The position numbers and the translations under genes are program-made. This document shows, one piece after another, positions 1-7,011 of a stretch of 64,000 nucleotides of DNA. Within the stretch, counting starts at the first letter, position 1; the number at the start of each line of letters is the position of its first letter. The notes beneath the pieces are model-generated. The model had not been told where the DNA came from, did not search any database, and saw only the letters and a list, made by a program, of their open reading frames with translations. This stretch comes from MGBC114844 sp910585855 (GTDB lineage: Bacteria > Bacillota > Clostridia > Lachnospirales > Lachnospiraceae): positions 45,189 to 109,188 of the forward strand of contig CBFFYP010000003.1 in NCBI GenBank assembly GCA_965646165.1, given 5' to 3'.

Positions 1-126
1 ACGGATATTTATGATGCTATTTCTCTAAAAACTTGTGTGGAAAAACGTCTGACTATCGGTGCACCCGGAAAAGCTGCTATGGAAAAAGTAATTCAGATTT
101 ACCAGTCTTATCTGGAAGAAGATTGA
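1..126 (+). CDS. argH: Argininosuccinate lyase, C-terminal end (partial)
   Basis: This is the last 41 codons of a plus-strand gene that starts before the window and ends at a TGA at 124-126. The visible tail contains SLKTCVEKR followed by a short Gly/Pro-containing turn and a terminal helix. This matches the end of argininosuccinate lyase, where E. coli ArgH has SLQSCLDKR in the same place. The enzyme splits argininosuccinate into arginine and fumarate in cytosolic arginine synthesis. The catalytic parts lie outside the window, so the call rests on C-terminal similarity only. A hairpin element (HE1) begins about 50 bp downstream and may end the transcript. Confidence 0.7.
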   Translation, partial: TDIYDAISLKTCVEKRLTIGAPGKAAMEKVIQIYQSYLEED

Positions 127-174
127 TACTGTTCATGGCGAAAGATTCACTTAAGCTATAGTTTTTTGGCGGGG

Positions 175-322
175 GGACGCCAAAATTGAAAGGAAGGTCT
201 ATTCCGGGCCCGCTTGCGCTTAGCATTTTCTCGTAGCGGACACATAAGGCACGAAAATACCGTGCCTAAGTGCCGACGGAAAATGATGACCCTGCATAGA
301 CCTTCCTTTCAATTTTGGCTGA
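175..322 (+). repeat. HE1 hairpin element, copy 1 (full length)
   Basis: A 24-bp perfect terminal stem pairs 179-202 with 296-319; the element is bounded by GGACGCC on the left and GGCTG on the right. Inside are two further hairpins: CATTTTC with GAAAATG, and GGCACG with CGTGCC. It lies between the convergent argH and PepSY genes, 26 bp from the PepSY stop codon. No plausible coding sequence is present. Confidence 0.85.
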
Positions 323-344
323 TTCTTCCAACCTCAAAATGAAA

Positions 345-1652
345 TTAATCGTCCCATTCTTTTTCAAAACTAATAATTTCTCCTGTCATAGGATTGATTT
401 TATACTCATATTCAAATCCACTTTGTTTAAACTCCACTTTATAGATATATACTCCGTTTTTGCTTTTTAGTTCACACTCTGCAAAAAGACTTGTATTAGA
501 TACTCCGGCATGTTGCACTGCAATATTTTTAGCGTCCGCCTCACTGATAAATGTATTGCTGTTTTTGGTATCTCCCTCATTAGAAGAAGCTACGGGATAA
601 TTCTGATTTTCAAAATCTGCTATCTCTTTTTTATAACCTATTACTTCTCCCGTCATGGCATGAATCTTATAATCATACTCATACATACCGGAAATAAATT
701 TTACTTCATAGACAATCAAACCGTCTTCTTGATCTAATTGAATTCCTATTAACTGATACTCTGTTATGCCTGCATGAGAGGCAGCGGCATACTCTGCTTC
801 TCTTTGATTAATATATTCTACTGTATCTGTAAATTGTCCGTTTCGATTTGCCTGTATTGCTGCATAATGCATACTCTGCTCTTTTTTGCTGCTTATAATA
901 TCACCAGTAACAGCATGAATTTCATATTCAAAGTCATAACCATCCGTTGATTGAAATTCAACTTCATAAATCGGTACTCCATCCTCCCAGTCCATTTCAC
1001 ACCAGCCCGGATACGTATTCTCTTTTGTCACTCCTGCATGGGTATATGCAATGGTTTTTGCACGTTCTATTCCAATATAGGATGCTGTACTGCCTGTATC
1101 TGCAGCAGTTTCTGCACTTTTAACGTTTCCGGTATCTCCTGTATTTCCGACATTTCCATTTCCAGCATTTTTAGATGAATTATTATTGATATTTTCTAAA
1201 GTTTGCATCAAAAAAGAATTATTTTCCTTTTCTTTTTTATAGCTGATAATACTTCCTGTTATCGCATTAATCTCATATTCATATTCATAATTTGGCGAGA
1301 AAAATTCTATTTCATATATCATAATTCCTTTTTCTAATTCTAACTTACACTTTTTTACCATTACATTTTTCTCTGAAGACCAAATACTTGCCCAATCTAT
1401 ATTGGAAGCGGATACCACTGTTACTCCTGCATGAGCTGCCGCTAATTCCTGTGCTTTTGCCTCCCCAATATAAGTTTTTTGATTTTGTACTGCACTACTG
1501 GTATTTGCACTTGATGCTGCCAATGAAACTTCTGCTGCATTTCCTTGAAAAGAAAAATAACCCCAGCCGATACCGACTCCCAAAGCCATCATTGCTGCCG
1601 TTTTTGCTGTTTTTTTCCAATTATTTTTTTTTATTTTCTGTTCCCTCTTCAT
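345..1652 (-). CDS. Membrane-anchored protein with four PepSY-type repeats
   Basis: This 435-residue protein has a basic N-terminus, one membrane segment at about residues 17-38, and four copies of a PepSY-like module at roughly 60-142, 190-260, 280-345 and 365-435. Each module has the pattern AHAGVT ... YEVEF ... YEYEI.A.TG.I.S.KKE. PepSY domains occur in secreted or membrane proteins and are proposed to inhibit or bind proteases or other ligands; the role here is unknown. The ATG at 1652 is preferred because GGGAGAG lies just upstream. An in-frame ATG at 1688 would add 12 residues but has no ribosome site. The spacers between modules are rich in Asn, Gly, Thr and Ser. A sigma-A-type promoter lies at 1761-1788. 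Confidence 0.8.
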   Translation of the reverse strand: MKREQKIKKNNWKKTAKTAAMMALGVGIGWGYFSFQGNAAEVSLAASSANTSSAVQNQKTYIGEAKAQELAAAHAGVTVVSASNIDWASIWSSEKNVMVKKCKLELEKGIMIYEIEFFSPNYEYEYEINAITGSIISYKKEKENNSFLMQTLENINNNSSKNAGNGNVGNTGDTGNVKSAETAADTGSTASYIGIERAKTIAYTHAGVTKENTYPGWCEMDWEDGVPIYEVEFQSTDGYDFEYEIHAVTGDIISSKKEQSMHYAAIQANRNGQFTDTVEYINQREAEYAAASHAGITEYQLIGIQLDQEDGLIVYEVKFISGMYEYDYKIHAMTGEVIGYKKEIADFENQNYPVASSNEGDTKNSNTFISEADAKNIAVQHAGVSNTSLFAECELKSKNGVYIYKVEFKQSGFEYEYKINPMTGEIISFEKEWDD

Positions 1653-1760
1653 CTTTTCTCTCCCTTTCTTCTTTTCTAAATTTCCCATTTAATATATGCC
1701 AAACAAACAAAAATTTCCTAAATTCTCAGCAATTTTATTCTTTTATTTTTCTATTTCTAT

Positions 1761-1788
1761 TGTATAACAAACATTTTTTCATTGTCAA
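1761..1788 (-). promoter_or_regulatory. Sigma-A-type promoter of the PepSY gene
   Basis: Read on the minus strand, TTGACA (1783-1788) is followed after 16 bp by TATACA (1761-1766). This leaves a leader of about 100 nt before the preferred start codon. Confidence 0.65.
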
Positions 1789-1811
1789 CTGGTAACAATT
1801 TACTATAAAAT

Positions 1812-2912
1812 CTAGATTTCCTCTGCTGCCTTTAATGCCTGCTCTATTACTTTGTCCATATCATAATAGCGATACTCACCCAGTCTTCCTCCAAAAAGAA
1901 CATTGGTTTCTTTTTTTGCTAACTGCCGATATTTTTCATATAGCTCATTGTTTTTATTATCATTTACCGGATAATAAGGCTCTTCTCCTTTTTTCCATTC
2001 ACTAGGATACTCTTTTGAAATAACCGTTTTCTCCTGCTTGCCAAATTCAAAATGCTTGTGTTCAATAATACGAGTATACGGCACTTCCCGTTCCGTATAA
2101 TTTACTACAGCATTTCCCTGATAATTTTCACAGTCTAATATTTCCTGTTCAAAACGTACCATCCGATACTCCAAAACCCCAAGGCAATAATCAAAATATC
2201 GATCAATCTGTCCTGTATAGACAATCTGATCTGCCATTTGATCAAACTGCTCTTTTTTTGAAAAATAATCGGTATTTAAGCAGATTTCTGCTCCCTCTAA
2301 CATTCGCTCTACCATAACCGTATAGCCACCGATTGGAATTCCCTGATAACGATCATTAAAATAGTTATTGTCATATGTAAAACGAAGCGGAAGGCGTTTT
2401 ATAATAAACGCCGGCAAATCCTTACAGTCACGCCCCCACTGCTTTTCTGTATATCCCTTTACCAACTTTTCATAGACATCTTTCCCCGCTAAAGAAAGTG
2501 CCTGTTCTTCTAAGTTTTTAGGCTCTGTAATCGAAAGCTCTGCGATTTGCTCTGCAATCTTTTCCTTTGCCTGCTGCGGAGTGCGAATATTCCACATCTT
2601 ACTAAAAGTGTTCATATTAAATGGGAGATTATACAACTCATCTTTATACACTGCAATCGGAGAATTAATATACTGATTAAATTCCGCAAACTGATTTACA
2701 TATTCCCACACTTTTTTATTGCTGGTATGAAAAATATGTGCACCATATTCATGTACTTGAATTCCCTCTACTTCCTTTGTAAAAATATTTCCTGCAATAT
2801 GATTTCTTTTGTCAATTACTAAACAAGATTTCCCCTTTTTTCTTGCTTCATAAGCAAAAACTGCTCCATAAAGCCCTGCTCCCACAATCAAATAATCATA
2901 ATGTTTCATCAT
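1812..2912 (-). CDS. glf: UDP-galactopyranose mutase
   Basis: The flavoenzyme interconverts UDP-galactopyranose and UDP-galactofuranose, the donor for galactofuranosyltransferases. The N-terminus has the FAD-binding VGAGLYGAVFA motif, then EYGAHIFHTSN, later PIGGYTVMVERML, and near the end FGGRLGEYRYYDMD, all hallmarks of Glf. At 366 residues it has the usual family length. Tandem ATG codons at 2912 and 2909 follow AGGAG; a TTG at 2930 would overlap the ribosome site and is rejected. It is the last gene of the polysaccharide locus, separated from the YfhO gene by an HE2 element. The GlfT2-like gene at 13909-15378 is the obvious user of its product. Confidence 0.93.
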   Translation of the reverse strand: MMKHYDYLIVGAGLYGAVFAYEARKKGKSCLVIDKRNHIAGNIFTKEVEGIQVHEYGAHIFHTSNKKVWEYVNQFAEFNQYINSPIAVYKDELYNLPFNMNTFSKMWNIRTPQQAKEKIAEQIAELSITEPKNLEEQALSLAGKDVYEKLVKGYTEKQWGRDCKDLPAFIIKRLPLRFTYDNNYFNDRYQGIPIGGYTVMVERMLEGAEICLNTDYFSKKEQFDQMADQIVYTGQIDRYFDYCLGVLEYRMVRFEQEILDCENYQGNAVVNYTEREVPYTRIIEHKHFEFGKQEKTVISKEYPSEWKKGEEPYYPVNDNKNNELYEKYRQLAKKETNVLFGGRLGEYRYYDMDKVIEQALKAAEEI

Positions 2913-3060
2913 ACAACTCCTTTTTAGCAATAAATTTTATTTCGTTCTACAATCAGAATACCATATTCTTATGAACTTTTCCAGAAAATTTTACTATATC
3001 TTTAATTAGACTCTTGGAAATAGGATACTGCCGGAAAGGGTTGGCTTTCTTTGTTTCGGA

Positions 3061-3404
3061 GTCAAGAAACAGCCAGATTCGAAAACGGTGGACAGCCTGC
3101 AGTGACTTTGGAAAAAAGTTAGAAGTTCTTAGACTTCTGCTCGAAAACCTAAGATTTTTTTCACATCCTGCTTCCATGCAGGGTGTGAAAAAAAAGGGGC
3201 GTGTTTAGCCCGAATGATAGGAAAGAGAGTAACTTATGGCTGGTAAAATCCTTCCTTACACCCGTTTCGTTTCGGTTGAAAGGAGGGCGAATTGCGCCCC
3301 GGTCTGTCTGGTTGGAAAAAGAAAAAGGCAGAAGACTTAGAACTTCTTACTTTTTGGAAACCGGAACAGCAGGCTGTCCACCGTTTTCGAATCTGGCGTC
3401 CTCC
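3061..3404 (+). repeat. HE2 hairpin element, copy 1 (type A, full length)
   Basis: A 29-bp perfect terminal stem pairs 3072-3100 with 3369-3397. The left end reads GTCAAGAAACAGCC and the right end GGCGTCC. Inside are the hairpin CACATCCTGC/GCAGGGTGTG extended by T and A tracts, and the helix GGGGCG-TGTTTA-GCCC with GGGC-GAATTG-CGCCCC. About 50 bp to the left, GGATACTGCCGGAAAGG is a flank shared with other copies. The element separates glf from the YfhO gene. Confidence 0.85.
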
Positions 3405-3467
3405 TCCATTTGATTTGTTAAAAAATTGTAAACTGGTGTTCTATAATTACTTTCAGTTATCAAAATA

Positions 3468-6131
3468 TCAATTACTCTTCCGATATTTATCAAAAACAAT
3501 TAAAATTACTAATATTCCTAAAGAAAAAAAAGATATTATTGCTCCCAGTAACAAACCAGAAGTTCTATAATAAAGTTCTATATGATATTCTCCCTTTTCT
3601 AATTGGATTGCCATAAATGCATCATTTGCTTCTAATAAATCAGTCTTTTTTCCATTTACATATGCCCTCCATCCTTTTGAATATGGAACAGAAAAATATA
3701 AATATTGATTAAAAGGAAGTATAATATCTGCACTTATTTTATTTGTAGAAACTTCCATATCTTTCACAACCGAATGAAAATTATTAATAGCACTTTCAAT
3801 ATCTGCTCCACTTTTAGAATAAATAAACAAATTTTTTAAAATATAATTTCCGACTTTATTAAAAGTAATTACAATTTCATTTATCGGCTGATTAATATAT
3901 CCTAAATTCAATAACCAATTATGTTTTCCTCCATACATATGGGACTGATTTGTACGCCCATCTATTTGACTGCTTGCTTCCTTAATCTCACTGCCATTAT
4001 ATCTTCCTTGTACACTAACAGAATAAGAACTTGACTGTTTACTATTATAATCTAAATATTCAAAAAATAAATACAATTCCGATGCATCCATTTCATCAAA
4101 TTTTAGTATCATTTGTTCTTTTGCTTTATTTACATAAAACCATTCTCCTTCTCTTTTTATATCTTTTGATAATTCAAGTGTATAAGAAACACTGTCATTT
4201 TTTAATACTAAATTTTTTACTTCTTCATTTGCAAATGAAAAATCTAATACACAAGCCTGCATTAAAATTTGCTGTCGTTCATACGGAGTTAAATTTTGAT
4301 ATTCTTCTTTTGAAATTGCTTTATCATATGCTAAGATTATAGAATTTTTTTGATTTGCTCCATATAACTGGTATATATTTTCTTTTATCTGCATTTCGTT
4401 TATCAAATAATCATATCCATATGGCAAATAAGCTGTCTGACTATTAGGAATTAAATAATAATTTACTCCCATTAAAAATTCTAATTCTGCTCTTCTATCA
4501 ATTCCTACATATCCCATTGACCATGGGGATGTTAAAACAGCTAAATTATTATGGAATTGGTCAATTCTATTATTATAAATACTAATATAAAAATCCATAC
4601 CACTTATTCCATACAGCCAGCTTGCATTTCTTACTCGCCGTATGCCATGTTCATCATACCTTTCCCCTTGTGTATTATCTATATTTTTAAGCAATGGCAT
4701 TGCACCACTATTCATTACTAATCCATATGCACTTCCACGATTTACTGCACTATTCAATGAATTTTTATAATGTATATTAAAATAAAAGTAAGATGGTATG
4801 CTAACTGAAATCATTGCTAATATAATAAAATATAATTCATTTCGTTTCATTTCTACTCTATAAGAAACTACAGCATAAATACAAAACAAAAATACAAATA
4901 ACTCTATTATAGAAATCTCTAAAGTATTTACTTTAAAAAATACTTGAATTATCCCAAAATAAAGTACAGAATAAAAAAATAACAAATAAAAATAAGTATG
5001 TGATAAACCTTGAAATCTTGGAATCATAATCGTAACAATATAAGCCATACAAAAACAATATGCCCAAATCCAACGATTTGCAGGATAACTAAATCCATTT
5101 AATATATGCCCTATATAAGGAACACACAATCCAATCGATAATAAAAAAAATGCTATTTTTATCCGAAAAAACTCTTTTTTATGTAAAAATAATAAAATAA
5201 TACAGGGTAAGACAATCGCTCCAAATCCTATAATGCAATCCTTGCTTTCCATCCAAAAAGAACTGATAAAACCAGATAAAATACCTGCATAATAGCTTTT
5301 ATTGTACCACATTGGTATATTATAATTTAACTGTAACCGTTCTGCTCCCATTAATACAGAAGCAATCGGCAGTACAACTATCATAGATATCCCAATACCA
5401 ATAAGAGAAAAAACTATAAATTTACCTGCTATTAATAAAAATGTTTTTATACCTGATTTTCTTATTTTTCTATCTGTCAAATACTTTAAACAACAATAAA
5501 AAAATACAAACAAACTCATCATATAAGCGAAATAAAAATAATTCATAAAACTAATTGCCAAAACTATAATATAAAAATATGGTTTTTCTTTATTCCAAAT
5601 TTTTTCCACTCCTATCATTAAAAACGGAAAAATATACATAGGATTAACAAAAAATGATTGTACAAATATAATATACATTGTTGCAGAAAATGTATAAATA
5701 ATTGCACCTATAAGAGTAGAAAAAGAATCCCTTTTTTTATAAAAAGAAAAACAACTATAAGCAATTCCGCTTAAATACATTTTTATAACTAAGGTAACAG
5801 CAAATGCATCTTCTGCATACGACTCTGAAATAAGTGCAGAAGTCCAATTAAAGGGATCAAATAAATATGCTCCTAATGAAGTGGGAATATCACTGCCATA
5901 TCCAATCGCCATATCCCACATAGGAATTAGAAACCGATGTTCCACAAATATATTATGAAATACTTCTCTAATCCACCTCCCAATATAAAGATAAATCAAA
6001 TAGTGCTGATCCAATCCATCATAAGTACGAAAAAATGCTTTGTCATATGCAATGAACCAACGTCCATAACATACCCCAAAAAGTATGATAAAAACTACTG
6101 TATAATAAAAATAATATTTCTTAATCTTCAT
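3468..6131 (-). CDS. YfhO family multi-spanning membrane protein (GT-C-like)
   Basis: An 887-residue integral membrane protein. The first 450 residues hold about a dozen hydrophobic segments, a long extracytoplasmic region follows, and one or two membrane helices close the protein. The early acidic loop (TYDGLDQHYLIYLY) and the C-terminal SVPYSKGWRAYVNGK are typical of YfhO (PF09586). YfhO-type proteins are GT-C-fold glycosyltransferases that move sugar from a polyprenyl-phosphate carrier to a cell-surface polymer; B. subtilis YfhO acts on lipoteichoic acid. Here it follows the UbiA homologue, so a polyprenyl-phosphate pentose is an attractive but unproven donor. Its AT content is visibly higher than that of the glycosyltransferase genes at 10219-15378, which hints at separate acquisition. 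Confidence 0.85.
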   Translation of the reverse strand: MKIKKYYFYYTVVFIILFGVCYGRWFIAYDKAFFRTYDGLDQHYLIYLYIGRWIREVFHNIFVEHRFLIPMWDMAIGYGSDIPTSLGAYLFDPFNWTSALISESYAEDAFAVTLVIKMYLSGIAYSCFSFYKKRDSFSTLIGAIIYTFSATMYIIFVQSFFVNPMYIFPFLMIGVEKIWNKEKPYFYIIVLAISFMNYFYFAYMMSLFVFFYCCLKYLTDRKIRKSGIKTFLLIAGKFIVFSLIGIGISMIVVLPIASVLMGAERLQLNYNIPMWYNKSYYAGILSGFISSFWMESKDCIIGFGAIVLPCIILLFLHKKEFFRIKIAFFLLSIGLCVPYIGHILNGFSYPANRWIWAYCFCMAYIVTIMIPRFQGLSHTYFYLLFFYSVLYFGIIQVFFKVNTLEISIIELFVFLFCIYAVVSYRVEMKRNELYFIILAMISVSIPSYFYFNIHYKNSLNSAVNRGSAYGLVMNSGAMPLLKNIDNTQGERYDEHGIRRVRNASWLYGISGMDFYISIYNNRIDQFHNNLAVLTSPWSMGYVGIDRRAELEFLMGVNYYLIPNSQTAYLPYGYDYLINEMQIKENIYQLYGANQKNSIILAYDKAISKEEYQNLTPYERQQILMQACVLDFSFANEEVKNLVLKNDSVSYTLELSKDIKREGEWFYVNKAKEQMILKFDEMDASELYLFFEYLDYNSKQSSSYSVSVQGRYNGSEIKEASSQIDGRTNQSHMYGGKHNWLLNLGYINQPINEIVITFNKVGNYILKNLFIYSKSGADIESAINNFHSVVKDMEVSTNKISADIILPFNQYLYFSVPYSKGWRAYVNGKKTDLLEANDAFMAIQLEKGEYHIELYYRTSGLLLGAIISFFSLGILVILIVFDKYRKSN

Positions 6132-6165
6132 TTTTCTCTTTCCTCTATTTTTAAGCTGTCAATTT

Positions 6166-7011
6166 CTATTTATAATACAATGCAAAAAGAATAAACACTG
6201 CATATGTACATACTAAAAAAAGAATTAACTTATCATGAAGAATTACTTCCACCGGATCTCCGTCTGAATCCCCTTCCACTACAAGACTATACTTCATAGA
6301 AATTAATAGTACTACTGGTACTGTCCAAAGTATATATCGATTTCCGCTGTCCATCGCCCAAAGCGAATAAAAAGCATTAGCCAATCCAAGACACATATAC
6401 ATATTTTTATCAAGAAATTTATAATTATAATACTGCAGTACATGTCTAGATTTTTCATATTCCGTAGTTTCATATTCATTTCTTCGTTTCCCTAAACCCA
6501 TATAAAAAGAACCTGAAATAACAGTTAAATATAACCAAGCTGAAATTGAAATATCTGCCATATCCGCTCCATACAATATTCTAATCAAAAAACCTGATAC
6601 CAAAATAATAATATCTATCATAGGTCTGTCCTTTAATCCAAAACTATAAAATACATTTAAAATAAAATAAAGAAGCAAATATATTCCCGCCTGTATATTT
6701 CCGCTAAAAATCTGAAAAATGATTGCTGCTGCAATACAAAATAATGTTAAAATAATTGCTTTTCTTTTACTTATCTCTCCACTGGCAATCGGTCTGTTAC
6801 ATTTTCTTGGATGTACTCTATCCTTTTCAAAATCCTTTATATCATTTAAAATATATACTGCTGATGATATAAAGCAAAATGATACCCCCCCAAAAAAGGT
6901 TCTAAAACTTTTTTGAAAATCAAAAAGTAATCCACTAAATAACAGTGGAACAAATACTAATACATTTTTTACCCAATGTCTGATTCTCATTAACCTTAAA
7001 TACGATTTCAT
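6166..7011 (-). CDS. UbiA-type polyprenyl-phosphate phosphoribosyltransferase (DPPR synthase-like)
   Basis: This 281-residue UbiA-superfamily protein has about eight membrane helices and the motif NDIKDFEKDRVHPRK followed by NRPIASG. That form of the Asp-rich motif matches decaprenyl-phosphate phosphoribosyltransferase (mycobacterial UbiA, Rv3806c), which joins PRPP to decaprenyl phosphate. In mycobacteria the product is dephosphorylated and epimerised to the arabinose donor. Neither the phosphatase nor the DprE1/DprE2 epimerase appears in this window. The gene overlaps the stop of the upstream gene by 4 bp (ATGA at 7008-7011), indicating translational coupling. It may supply lipid-linked ribose or arabinose for the locus. 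The family is clear; the exact substrate is inferred. Confidence 0.85.
   Translation of the reverse strand: MKSYLRLMRIRHWVKNVLVFVPLLFSGLLFDFQKSFRTFFGGVSFCFISSAVYILNDIKDFEKDRVHPRKCNRPIASGEISKRKAIILTLFCIAAAIIFQIFSGNIQAGIYLLLYFILNVFYSFGLKDRPMIDIIILVSGFLIRILYGADMADISISAWLYLTVISGSFYMGLGKRRNEYETTEYEKSRHVLQYYNYKFLDKNMYMCLGLANAFYSLWAMDSGNRYILWTVPVVLLISMKYSLVVEGDSDGDPVEVILHDKLILFLVCTYAVFILFALYYK

Noticed and set aside
175..322. HE1 as an integron attC site
   Set aside because: No integrase is present, the elements do not lie between cassette genes in one orientation, and the attC core-site pattern (GTTRRRY) is missing.
3061..3404. HE2 as a HEARO/omega RNA or an IscB-associated element
   Set aside because: No IscB or TnpB gene is adjacent, and the element has a closed terminal stem with a conserved internal loop that does not match what I know of those RNAs. 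An Infernal search would settle it.
4031..4342. Open frames opposite the YfhO, GlgB, CapA and SGNH genes
   Set aside because: They are antisense shadows of AT-rich genes with odd composition, no ribosome sites and no recognisable domains.
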